A DNA stretch of 64,000 nucleotides, taken from an uncultured Acetatifactor sp. GTDB lineage: Bacteria > Bacillota > Clostridia > Lachnospirales > Lachnospiraceae. This document shows positions 32,776-40,761 of the stretch, in pieces; positions within the stretch are counted from its first letter, which is position 1, and the number at the start of each line of letters is the position of its first letter. The translations under genes were made by a program, and so were the position numbers. Below the pieces are notes generated by a model. The model saw nothing but the letters and a program-made list of their open reading frames with translations. It searched no databases and was not told the origin of the DNA. The DNA lies in contig NZ_CAJUCP010000008.1 of the NCBI RefSeq assembly GCF_910585425.1, positions 1-64,000 on the forward strand. Reading direction: 5' to 3'.

Positions 32776-32878
32776 GGTGTTAGTCAGCATGTGGGTCGTT
32801 ATACCATAGCAACGGGGACGTAAGGGAAGCTGGTTTACTGGTCATATAGCCTTAACGCCCCATTTGTTGACTAACACC
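32776..32878 (+). other. 103-base inverted-repeat element upstream of the RpiR gene
   Basis: A perfect 11-bp pair (ggtgttagtca at 32776-32786 with tgactaacacc at 32868-32878) closes the element. A further imperfect pairing (catgtggg against cccatttg) extends it, and inner words cgttata and ttaacg may pair. On the plus strand the right arm is followed by TTAATTTTTTAT, which looks terminator-like, and then by the RpiR gene. Either a structured leader or small RNA, or a short mobile inverted-repeat element. Confidence 0.55.
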
Positions 32879-32914
32879 TTAATTTTTTATCCAATGACAA
32901 AGGAGAGAATAAAT

Positions 32915-33775
32915 ATGGCCGGATCCTTCCTCGATTCCCTGACAGAACGCTACAGCACACTCACCCGCTCCGAAAAGAAGCTGGCCGGATATATCTTCGC
33001 GAATTCCACAGAAGTGCAGTACCTGTCCATCAACTCGCTGGCGGAGAGCAGCGGCGTCTCGGAAGCCACAATCACCCGCTTCTGCCAGAAAATGGGGCTT
33101 CTGGGTTACAATAACCTGAAAATCGCGCTTGCGAAGTCAGATTGCTCCATCAGCCAGGAATACCATGTGGAGCCCATCTCCAATCCCTCCGATACAGACA
33201 ATATCCTGAGCGCTATCTGCAAGGAACTGTATGATTCTTACCTTATGTCTCTCCGGGAGACAATCGAACAGATGGATCCTGATTCCTTCCACCGCGCCGT
33301 GGCGCTACTGTCAGCGGCAAGGCATGTATACTGTTTCGGTCAGGGTGCGGGCATGGTCATGGCCATGGAGACATCCGCCCTTTTTTCCACTGTGTCGTCA
33401 AAATTCATCCATATTTCCGATTCCCACCTGCAGATCATACACACCGCTCTCGCCACATCGGAGGACGTGATTTTGTTCTTCTCCTATTCCGGTTCCACGA
33501 AAGATATACAGGAGCTGCTGAATCTGGCGAAGGAACGTTCCGTCCCCATAATCCTCATCACCCATTTCCGCAATTCCCCGGCCGCGGAACTGGCGGAGGC
33601 CACCCTCATCTGCGGATACAACGAAAATCCCATCCACGCAGGCTCCGTGAGCGCTAAAATGGGACAGCTGCTGCTCATAGACTGCCTCTTCCAGGCCTTC
33701 TGTTCCAACAACCCCCAGGAGACCCTGGCCAGCCGGGTGGCTGTCTCAGAGGCTGTCTCCCGGAAGCTGTTATAG
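32915..33775 (+). CDS. RpiR/MurR family transcriptional regulator with SIS domain
   Basis: A 286-aa regulator. The N-terminal helix-turn-helix domain is clear (RSEKKLAGYIFANSTEVQY, then SSGVSEATITRFCQKMGLLG), followed by a SIS sugar-phosphate-binding domain (residues ~110-250; VYCFGQGAGMVMAMETSALF, DVILFFSYSGSTKDIQELL). The ATG at 32915 follows AAGGAGAG. RpiR regulators of sialic-acid genes respond to ManNAc-6-P or GlcN-6-P, and this is the only regulator in the locus, so it is the likely controller of nanA and of the transporter operon; the palindrome at 40653 is a candidate site. Confidence 0.93.
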   Translation: MAGSFLDSLTERYSTLTRSEKKLAGYIFANSTEVQYLSINSLAESSGVSEATITRFCQKMGLLGYNNLKIALAKSDCSISQEYHVEPISNPSDTDNILSAICKELYDSYLMSLRETIEQMDPDSFHRAVALLSAARHVYCFGQGAGMVMAMETSALFSTVSSKFIHISDSHLQIIHTALATSEDVILFFSYSGSTKDIQELLNLAKERSVPIILITHFRNSPAAELAEATLICGYNENPIHAGSVSAKMGQLLLIDCLFQAFCSNNPQETLASRVAVSEAVSRKLL

Positions 33776-33812
33776 CCCAATCAGATTCCATCCAGGCCCG
33801 CGGGAAGAGATG

Positions 33813-34931
33813 TCATCTGCGGTTCAGCCATGCGCCTGTACAGAACTCCTCGAGCTGACTCTTCTCGATGCGACGGATACGGGTCCTGGTCAGGCAGTGC
33901 CCGTCCTCCTTATTTCCCGCGCAGTAGGCCAGCAGCATGGCGTCTTTCGTAAACAGGATTGCCGTATAGCAGTATCCCCTGGTCTCGTCTCCCTCGACGA
34001 TGGTGGGATGGGTGAATGTCTTTCCGTTGTCACGGCTGGCCGCGATCACCAGAGGGAACCTCCCCCCCGTGACAGGCTCCCAGGCCTCGAAACGGCCATT
34101 GTAGATGGGAATCGGATTCCACACCGCGTATATGGTTCCATCGCTGTCCCGCCGCATGCTCAGGGGACTGTTGGGCGAAGTAAAGCGCGAGGGCTGGCAT
34201 GCCGTCCAGCTGTCCCCTTCGTCCATGGAGAACATCTCATACTGGTTCCCCAAATCCGTCCTGGCCCATCCCCAGAGTATCCCTGGCGCCAGCTCCAGCA
34301 CCCCAGGCTCCTGAAGGCCGGAGTAGCAGAAGGATGAATAAGGCATGGCGCATTTGTCTCTGGCACATTTCCAGGTGGCTCCATCGTCATCCGAGTAGAA
34401 GAACATGGCCAGGGAACGGCCGTCCATATAATTATCCCCGGTGCGGTGGCTGGCCACAGGAACAATAATCCTGCCGCTCGCAAGCCTTACCACCCTGTCA
34501 TTGTTCATTACAAAGAAGTCTTCCTGGGGCGTGCACACCACCCTCTCCCCCCAGGTCTTCCCCTTGTCGGAGGAACGGCGCAGGAAAATCTGCGTGCGCT
34601 TGTAGGTAAGCCTGACCAGATAGAACAGACCCACGTCGCCATTGCTCATCATCAGCAGCGCCGGCGACATCATGTTGACGCCGTCCTCCCCCTGATAGGT
34701 CAGGATGATCTCATCCTCGCCCCAGGTCCTGCCCCCGTCCGTGGAGCGGATAAGGCTCAAATCCGCAAAGGCTTCATCGTGGCTGCTGTCCCCCCTGAAC
34801 CGGCTGTACACGAATATGATCTCACCGTCCTGGAGCTCCAGGAATGTCCCTTCGCTGTTTCTGGGATTGTCCTCCTTCGGGCCTATGCTGGCCGTCACCA
34901 CTCCCAGTTCTCCCTGCTTTACATAATTCAT
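33813..34931 (-). CDS. Intracellular sialidase-like BNR/Asp-box protein, paralog 1
   Basis: A 372-aa six-bladed propeller protein of the sialidase superfamily. Asp boxes are visible as RSTDGGRTW, RSSDKGKTW, YSDDDGATW, SMDEGDSW and ASRDNGKTF. Candidate active-site pieces are NPRNSEGTF, VYSRFRGDS, RTRIRRI and a late Tyr/Glu region. There is no signal peptide or carbohydrate-binding domain, so it should work in the cytoplasm on imported sialosides. The ATG at 34931 follows AAAGGAGAG at 7 bases. It is the last gene of the transporter operon, after a terminator-like hairpin, and closely resembles the gene at 36988-38085. Hydrolytic activity is inferred; epimerase or lyase-type activity is not excluded. 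Confidence 0.82.
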   Translation of the reverse strand: MNYVKQGELGVVTASIGPKEDNPRNSEGTFLELQDGEIIFVYSRFRGDSSHDEAFADLSLIRSTDGGRTWGEDEIILTYQGEDGVNMMSPALLMMSNGDVGLFYLVRLTYKRTQIFLRRSSDKGKTWGERVVCTPQEDFFVMNNDRVVRLASGRIIVPVASHRTGDNYMDGRSLAMFFYSDDDGATWKCARDKCAMPYSSFCYSGLQEPGVLELAPGILWGWARTDLGNQYEMFSMDEGDSWTACQPSRFTSPNSPLSMRRDSDGTIYAVWNPIPIYNGRFEAWEPVTGGRFPLVIAASRDNGKTFTHPTIVEGDETRGYCYTAILFTKDAMLLAYCAGNKEDGHCLTRTRIRRIEKSQLEEFCTGAWLNRR

Positions 34932-35013
34932 ATAGGTCTCTCCTTTCTTTACGGGCTGTCTTTCCTCTGCCCTGCCGCAGTGAATCGGCCGGCAAAACGG
35001 AAACCAATGAAAA

Positions 35014-35044
35014 GTCCCTGACAAAACGGAAATCTGTCAGGGAC
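35014..35044 (-). terminator. Terminator or attenuator between the binding protein and sialidase 1
   Basis: Ten-base perfect stem (gtccctgaca) with an 11-base loop, followed by TTTTC on the minus strand. It lies between the lipoprotein gene and the downstream sialidase and could keep the binding protein in excess. Confidence 0.7.
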
Positions 35045-35169
35045 TCAACATAGGTTCTATGCCTCCATCGGCCCCATGGCCAGACCTTCGGCCATCTGCC
35101 CGTCAGGGCCAGACCCTGGCGTCAGATGTATTCACAATTCTCTCTGGCCGGAGCCCTTTCGGGCATCGG

Positions 35170-36933
35170 TCAGTTTCCATAGCTGGCAATGATGTCCTGA
35201 AGAGGATCCAGCTTCTCGTATTCGCCCATCAGTCTGCTGTAGCCCAGGCGCTCAAGCTCCGCGAGATACTCATCCCAGGTGGCATCCACATCCTTCTGCC
35301 CCAGGAAGACCTGCGTGCGGTACTCGCCCACATAGGCGTTGATGTCTCCGGAAACCTCCGCATTGATGGTGGCGAGATCCGTCACATTGGAAATGTCCGC
35401 TTTGTACTCCGGATGCTGGAACTTCATCCAGGAGCCGTCGGGACCGGTCCAATACTTATTGCCTGCATTGAACAGCGGATCGTCCGCAATCCAGGCGGTC
35501 ACGTCCGCATCCTGGCCCAGCTGGCCGAATGTCCAGGTTCCTCTCTCGCCGTTCGCCAGGTTGTTGATGATTACAGGGGCTGTCCCCTCGTCATTCCACT
35601 TCCAGTCAACGTCCTTCTCTCCGTAAATCATGGACGCATGGAAATCCTTGTCGCCGCCGCCGAACCAGGCCAGCTCTACGAATTGCAGAATCTTGGCGAG
35701 CTTCTGATCGTCGATGTCCGCCCTGACGAAGAAATTCTCATAGGCGGGGGAAGAATTCACCAGGGACTGCACTGTGCCGCCGTCAGGCTTGATGCCGGGG
35801 GTGGCCAGGATGGTAGCCTCGGGAATCCTCTCAAGCAGCTGCAGGGGCGGGCGGTCCAGAGCCCAGGATGACTGCAGCGCGTTGGTGGAGACGATGTAAT
35901 AGCCGGCGTTTCCGCTGTTCACCTTATCCCACATGAGCTGGCGGTTGCCCTGGATGATATCCGGATCCACCAGGCCGCGGGCGTTGAGCTCCGCGAAGCC
36001 CTTTAAGAACTCTTTGTATTCGGGAAGCACATAGTACATTTCAGCCTTGCCGTCCACTTCGTTGACGCCGCTGTGGAAGCCGTAAGCGCTGAAATACTGG
36101 CCGTGGGTCAGGTTCTGTCCTGTGACGCCCACAGTGTCGTTCTCGCCGTTGCCGTCGGGATCCTGGTTCACGAAGGCATCTATGATTTCGATGAACTTGC
36201 TCAGCTCAATGCCGTCGTCCGCCACATAGAGCCTGTCGGAGACCTGCTCCACGTTCACGCCCAGGTCGATGCCCAGGTTCTGGATCCAGTCATAGCGATA
36301 GTAGTCGCAGTTCAGGTAATAGCCCACGAACTGGAAGGTCACGCCCGTCAGGAAGTTGAACTCCTGGTCGTTCTCCGGGTTCAGGGTCTGCGCGTACAGC
36401 AGCGGATTCTCGTCATAGTTCTTAATCAGGCTGGGGCAGTACTTCTCCACCATCTTTCTGGGGATGGTGCGGACCAGCTCCTGCTCGTACATCCAGGCGC
36501 TGGTTTTGCCGGAGAGCGTTGCGCAGTCGGGCATTTCACCGGATGCCAGCATAACGTTCAGCGCGTCATTGCCCTCCTGCTTGACGACTGTGATGTCGCA
36601 GTCCAGGGCATCCTCCAGCATGGTCTCGCAGTAGCTGCCGTCCTCATAGGTGGAGTCGCTCCAGTACCCCGTATAGGTAATTTCGTAGCGCTCGTTGGGA
36701 TCGGGGGCCGGGATGTCGTCGTCCGCGACGGCATCGTCTGCTGGTGTCTCTGCGTCATCCCCGGCCGCATCTTCCTCAGCCGATGCGTCTTCCTCTTTCG
36801 TCTCAGCCGGTGCGTCCTCCTTGGAATCTGCCCCCCCTGATGCATCATTTCCGGCCTGGCCGCCGCAGCCGGACATCATCCCGGCTGTCAGCAGGCCTGC
36901 CAGCAACAGACTAATTACTTTCTTACTCTTCAT
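35170..36933 (-). CDS. ABC transporter solute-binding lipoprotein (CUT1, LplA/YtcQ type)
   Basis: A 587-aa extracellular lipoprotein. A lipoprotein signal MKSKKVISLLLAGLL with lipobox MMSGC places Cys23 as the anchor, followed by a long Asp/Glu/Ala-rich linker (about 24-80) and a large type-1 binding domain. Its size and partners (two permeases without an ATPase gene nearby) match oligosaccharide transporters that share a common MsmK-like ATPase. AAGGAGGAA precedes the ATG. Located between two sialidases, it probably binds sialylated or O-acetylated glycans. Confidence 0.93.
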   Translation of the reverse strand: MKSKKVISLLLAGLLTAGMMSGCGGQAGNDASGGADSKEDAPAETKEEDASAEEDAAGDDAETPADDAVADDDIPAPDPNERYEITYTGYWSDSTYEDGSYCETMLEDALDCDITVVKQEGNDALNVMLASGEMPDCATLSGKTSAWMYEQELVRTIPRKMVEKYCPSLIKNYDENPLLYAQTLNPENDQEFNFLTGVTFQFVGYYLNCDYYRYDWIQNLGIDLGVNVEQVSDRLYVADDGIELSKFIEIIDAFVNQDPDGNGENDTVGVTGQNLTHGQYFSAYGFHSGVNEVDGKAEMYYVLPEYKEFLKGFAELNARGLVDPDIIQGNRQLMWDKVNSGNAGYYIVSTNALQSSWALDRPPLQLLERIPEATILATPGIKPDGGTVQSLVNSSPAYENFFVRADIDDQKLAKILQFVELAWFGGGDKDFHASMIYGEKDVDWKWNDEGTAPVIINNLANGERGTWTFGQLGQDADVTAWIADDPLFNAGNKYWTGPDGSWMKFQHPEYKADISNVTDLATINAEVSGDINAYVGEYRTQVFLGQKDVDATWDEYLAELERLGYSRLMGEYEKLDPLQDIIASYGN

Positions 36934-36987
36934 ACCAATTCCTCCTTATTGGATTTTTGTTTTATGGCAAGGCTGAGACCGGAAAGC

Positions 36988-38085
36988 TCAAATCCCTTCC
37001 AGTTCCCGCCGTTCCACACGCCTGACGCGGGTCCTGACCAGGCAGCTCCCGTCCGCCTCGCTTCCCGCGCAATATCCCAGCAGCAGCGCGTCCTTTGTGA
37101 AATACATGGCGCAGTAGCAATATCCGCTGGCTTCGTCCGTTTCAAAGGCCACAGGCACGGAAAAGCTCTTCCCATTATCCGTGCTGGACGCGATGACCAT
37201 GGGCGTCCGGCCTCCCAAAAAGGCACGATCCGACTTCGCGCGCCCGTTATACTCCGGAACGGGGTTCCACACCGCGTACAGCGTCCCGTTCCCGTCCCGC
37301 TTCATGCTCAAAGGGCTGCAGGGTGAGCTGAACCGGGAGGGCTGGCTGGCCGTCCAGGTCTCCCCATTGTCCATGGAGAACATCTCATACTGCACGAACA
37401 AATCGGTCCTGGCCCACGCCCAGAGAATTCCCGGAGCCAGCTCCACGAGCCCCGGCTCCTGCAGCCCCGAATTCGTATTGGCCCAGGGAAGCGAACATCT
37501 GGAGCGGGAGCAGGCCCACGTCCGCCCGTCATCGTCCGAATAGAAGAACATCGCCCTGGCGTTGCCGTCCATGCGCCCGTCCCCTCCCCAGGAGCGGTGG
37601 CTTGCCACAGGCACCATGATCCTGCCGCTGGTCAGGCGCACAATCCGGTCATTGTTGAGGACAAAGAAATCTTCCTGTTCCGTGCACACGGTCCTCTCGC
37701 CCCAGGTCCGGCCGCCGTCCGGGGAACGGCGCAGGAATACCTTGGTTACGGCGTAGGTGATGCGCACCAGATAAAACAGCCCCGGTTTCCCGTCCTCCAT
37801 CATGAGCAGGCCCGGCGACATCATGTTCACGCCGCCCTCTCCCTCGCATGTCAATATCACGCCCTCGTCCGTCCAGGTTAAGCCCCCGTCAACGGAGCGC
37901 ATCAGGGCCAGATCCGCATACGCATGGTCATTAGGCGAATCCCCCTTGAACCTGCTGTACACGAAAATCAACTCTCCGTCCGCAAGCTCCAGAAAAGTCC
38001 CCTCGCTGTTCCGCGGATTGCCAGCCGACGGCGGCAGCTCCGCTGCGACGACGCCGAGATTCTGATACCGCATTCCGTCTATCAT
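36988..38085 (-). CDS. Intracellular sialidase-like BNR/Asp-box protein, paralog 2
   Basis: A 365-aa paralog of the protein at 33813-34931, sharing blocks such as NPRNSEGTFLEL, FVYSRF, GVNMMSP, LFYLVR, LQEPG and RTRVRR. Asp boxes: RSVDGGLTW, RSPDGGRTW, YSDDDGRTW, SMDNGETW, SSTDNGKSF. No signal peptide is seen. GGGAGAGAAGG precedes the ATG. It lies directly before the binding protein in the transporter operon. Two divergent copies in one operon suggest different linkages or acetylation states as substrates. Confidence 0.82.
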   Translation of the reverse strand: MIDGMRYQNLGVVAAELPPSAGNPRNSEGTFLELADGELIFVYSRFKGDSPNDHAYADLALMRSVDGGLTWTDEGVILTCEGEGGVNMMSPGLLMMEDGKPGLFYLVRITYAVTKVFLRRSPDGGRTWGERTVCTEQEDFFVLNNDRIVRLTSGRIMVPVASHRSWGGDGRMDGNARAMFFYSDDDGRTWACSRSRCSLPWANTNSGLQEPGLVELAPGILWAWARTDLFVQYEMFSMDNGETWTASQPSRFSSPCSPLSMKRDGNGTLYAVWNPVPEYNGRAKSDRAFLGGRTPMVIASSTDNGKSFSVPVAFETDEASGYCYCAMYFTKDALLLGYCAGSEADGSCLVRTRVRRVERRELEGI

Positions 38086-38163
38086 ATCCTTCTCTCCCTT
38101 CTGTGGCGGACGGGATTTCCATCCGATTCACTCATGTCAGCCAATATCAGCCATATGCCTGCA

Positions 38164-39087
38164 TCAGCCCTTCACGGCTCCCACCATGATACCCTTCACG
38201 AAATATTTCTGCAGGAACGGGTATACCATGATGATTGGAAGCACCACGATTACTGTGGTAGCGGCCTTGACCGTCTCCGGGTTGATGTCCATATTGGTTC
38301 CGGCCACGTCTATCAGGTTCTGGGCATCCTTTTTCTGCATGGTGTCCAGCATCCTGCGCAGCAGGTACTGCAGGGTGGTCAGTTCCGGCACGCTGCGGGT
38401 ATAGATCATATTGTCGAACCAGGCGTTCCACTGGCCCACAATCTGCCACAGGGAGACCGTCGCCAGCACAGGCTTGGAAAGCGGCATGATGATGCGGACG
38501 AACACCTGCAGCGGGGAAGCGCCGTCGATGCTGGCCGCCTCCTCCATCCCCTTGTCGATGGAGAAGAAATAGTTGCGGATGATGATACAGTTGTAAATCG
38601 AAAAGCCGCCGGGCAGTATGTACACAAGGAAATTGTTCGTCAGATGGAGATTCCTCATATTGATATATGTAGGAATCAGGCCGCCCGAGAAGAACATCGG
38701 TATCAGCAGTATGGCCGTGATAAGGCGCCTGTAGGGCATCTGGTCCCTGGTCAGCGTATAAGCCGCCAGACATGTGATTATAATGTGGAAAGCGGTCCCC
38801 AGCACCGTCCTGGCCACCGATATCAGCAGGGCGTTCAGAATCTCGGAATCCTTGAAGCAGTAGGCGTAGGCTTCAAACGACCATACCTTCGGGAAAAAGT
38901 TCACATGCATGAAAGAGATGTCCTGAGCTCTGGAAAAGGAGCGCACAATCATGTCCCAAAAGGGGATGAGAATCGTGATGCAGAACAGGATCATGAACAC
39001 GATATTGAAGACATCGAACGCCTTGCTGTAGACCGACTGCTGCATCTTCTGCGGCTTATACTGCTCTTCTTTATTCTTCTTTGCCAT
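38164..39087 (-). CDS. Carbohydrate ABC transporter permease (CUT1, YtcP type)
   Basis: A 307-aa inner-membrane permease with about six helices (VFNIVFMILFCITILIP, IIITCLAAYTL, AILLIPMFFSG) and the EAA loop EEAASIDGASPLQVFVRI (residues about 187-204), which docks the ATPase. It ends with FLQKYFVKGIMVGAVKG, typical of this subfamily. Of two close ATGs I prefer 39087, as GGAGGAAA then lies 8 bases upstream. Confidence 0.95.
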   Translation of the reverse strand: MAKKNKEEQYKPQKMQQSVYSKAFDVFNIVFMILFCITILIPFWDMIVRSFSRAQDISFMHVNFFPKVWSFEAYAYCFKDSEILNALLISVARTVLGTAFHIIITCLAAYTLTRDQMPYRRLITAILLIPMFFSGGLIPTYINMRNLHLTNNFLVYILPGGFSIYNCIIIRNYFFSIDKGMEEAASIDGASPLQVFVRIIMPLSKPVLATVSLWQIVGQWNAWFDNMIYTRSVPELTTLQYLLRRMLDTMQKKDAQNLIDVAGTNMDINPETVKAATTVIVVLPIIMVYPFLQKYFVKGIMVGAVKG

Positions 39088-39114
39088 TTTCATTTCCTCC
39101 TTCCTATCTTCCTG

Positions 39115-40053
39115 CTATATAATCCTGTATTCCGGATTCGCCTTGCGCGCGAACCAGTTGGCGAACATCACCAGCAACAGGCTGACCACGTTCTGGAACA
39201 GGCCCACCGCCGTGGAGAACGCATACTGGCTGTCTACGAGACCCTTCCGGTATACGAATGTGGAAATGACGTCGGACGTGGAATATACCGCATCATTATA
39301 CAGGTTGAAGATCGGGTCGAATCCTACGCTGATCAGGCTGCCGATGCTGAGGATCAGCATGGTGCACATCGTGGGCATCATGGCCGGCAGCGTCACATAG
39401 AGAATCTTCTGGAAACGGTTGGCCCCGTCAATCATGACCGCATCGTAGAGCTGGGTATCGATACCGGAAATCGTCGCCAGGTAGATGACGATGCTGTATC
39501 CCGTACTCTTCCACAGGTTCACGATCAGGTAGATCGGGATGAACATATTCTGCTGTACCATGAAATACACCGGCTTCTCTAAAATGCCCAGCCCCACCAG
39601 AACCGCGTTCACGATGCCGTTGGTCGGGGACAGCATCTGGTAGACAAAGGTGCCCACCACGACCCAGGACAGGAAGTGCGGCATATAGGTAATCGTCTGT
39701 ACGACCTTCTTGAACTTCAGGTTCATCAGCTCGTTCACCATCAGGGTAAATATGATGGTGACCGGGAAGGACGTAATCAGTGACAGCAGACTGATCTTCA
39801 CCGTGTTCAGCAGCACCCTGGAAAAGTTCGGATCGGTGAACACCTTCTGGAACTGCTTAAAACCGCTCCAGTCGCTCCCCCAGATTCCCCGCGCCATCTT
39901 GAAATCCTTGAACGCGATAGCGATTCCCGGCATGGGCATATAGCTGAACAGAATCAGAAGGACGATTGCCGGAAGCGCAAAAAAGTAGAACGGCATATAT
40001 CGCCTCATCTGTTTCATGCGCTCATTTCGTTTTTTTGAAGCGTCTTGTTTCAT
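39115..40053 (-). CDS. Carbohydrate ABC transporter permease (CUT1, LplB type)
   Basis: A 312-aa permease, first gene of the transporter operon. Helices include FYFFALPAIVLLILFSYMP, LLSLITSFPVTIIFTLMV and VSLLLVMFANWFA. The EAA loop is YDAVMIDGANRFQKILYVTLP. It partners with the next permease and the lipoprotein. AAGGAGGG precedes the ATG. Confidence 0.95.
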   Translation of the reverse strand: MKQDASKKRNERMKQMRRYMPFYFFALPAIVLLILFSYMPMPGIAIAFKDFKMARGIWGSDWSGFKQFQKVFTDPNFSRVLLNTVKISLLSLITSFPVTIIFTLMVNELMNLKFKKVVQTITYMPHFLSWVVVGTFVYQMLSPTNGIVNAVLVGLGILEKPVYFMVQQNMFIPIYLIVNLWKSTGYSIVIYLATISGIDTQLYDAVMIDGANRFQKILYVTLPAMMPTMCTMLILSIGSLISVGFDPIFNLYNDAVYSTSDVISTFVYRKGLVDSQYAFSTAVGLFQNVVSLLLVMFANWFARKANPEYRII

Positions 40054-40614
40054 TGGATTCCCTCCTTTTGGTTATTTGGATATGGTTTCGGAATCTCTAA
40101 GCCTTTTCTGCGGCTTTCAAGACCCCATTTTTATAAATCCCCCCGCTTTTTCAAAAAGCTATCGATGAACCTCCTGAAAGAACGGCACTTCGTGCCCTTG
40201 CTGTCAATGCTCATCCCGGCCCCAGCCGGTACAGGCGTTTTGATCGGGGGCGATTTATTGAGACCTTTGATTATTGAGACCTTTAGTCCCGGCGGACGTT
40301 CCGCCTGCCATGCACATGCCCTGGAGCCGCATAAATACGATCCACATGCCGCTTCCCCTCTGCCTCCCCCTTTCCCTGGCCCTGCTTCCGGGCATGATTC
40401 CCTCAGGTTTCTGTATAACTGGTTCTCCAGGAAGCAGCTCCTCCTGAAAGCGTAAGCCGCAGAACTCCTCCCGGACTCCGCATATGACGCTGCGCCTTGC
40501 TATGTACTGCGAATACTGTCCTGTCGCAAACATGGGGCCGTTCCCTTTATCGGCCGCATGCAGAAAGGAGGCGCCCGCATACCGGGCCAGCTTCACTGCC
40601 AACATAGTAAATTC
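40054..40614 (-). other. Long GC-rich leader between the promoter and the transporter operon
   Basis: About 550 bases separate the promoter at 40615 from the first permease. I see no recognisable gene; an open frame on the minus strand (40255-40605) has no ribosome site and no known motifs. Short direct repeats attgagacct occur at about 40257 and 40273. It may be a decayed gene or a long regulatory leader. Confidence 0.4.
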
Positions 40615-40643
40615 ATTATACTTTGGAACATATAAAATTTCAA
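40615..40643 (-). promoter_or_regulatory. Sigma-A promoter of the sialoside transporter operon
   Basis: TTGAAA, 17 bases, TATAAT on the minus strand, the only strong promoter seen upstream of the permeases. Confidence 0.8.
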
Positions 40644-40652
40644 TAAAAAAAT

Positions 40653-40666
40653 TGAAAATATTTTCA
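40653..40666. promoter_or_regulatory. Candidate RpiR operator
   Basis: Perfect 14-base palindrome TGAAAATATTTTCA located 10 bases upstream of the -35 box. TGAAA with inverted TTTCA is a common shape for RpiR-family sites. Position upstream of the -35 would suit activation or looping. Confidence 0.5.
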
Positions 40667-40761
40667 TTTTTTCATTTTTTGTAAATTACTACCAAATTTA
40701 ATAGATCAATTTTATGGATTATGCACAATGCCAAAAAATCAAGGTTTTTAGTCCCGCCTTG

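Noticed and set aside
40255..40605. Minus-strand open frame in the transporter leader
   Set aside because: No ribosome site, no recognisable motif, and odd composition; treated as non-coding or decayed.
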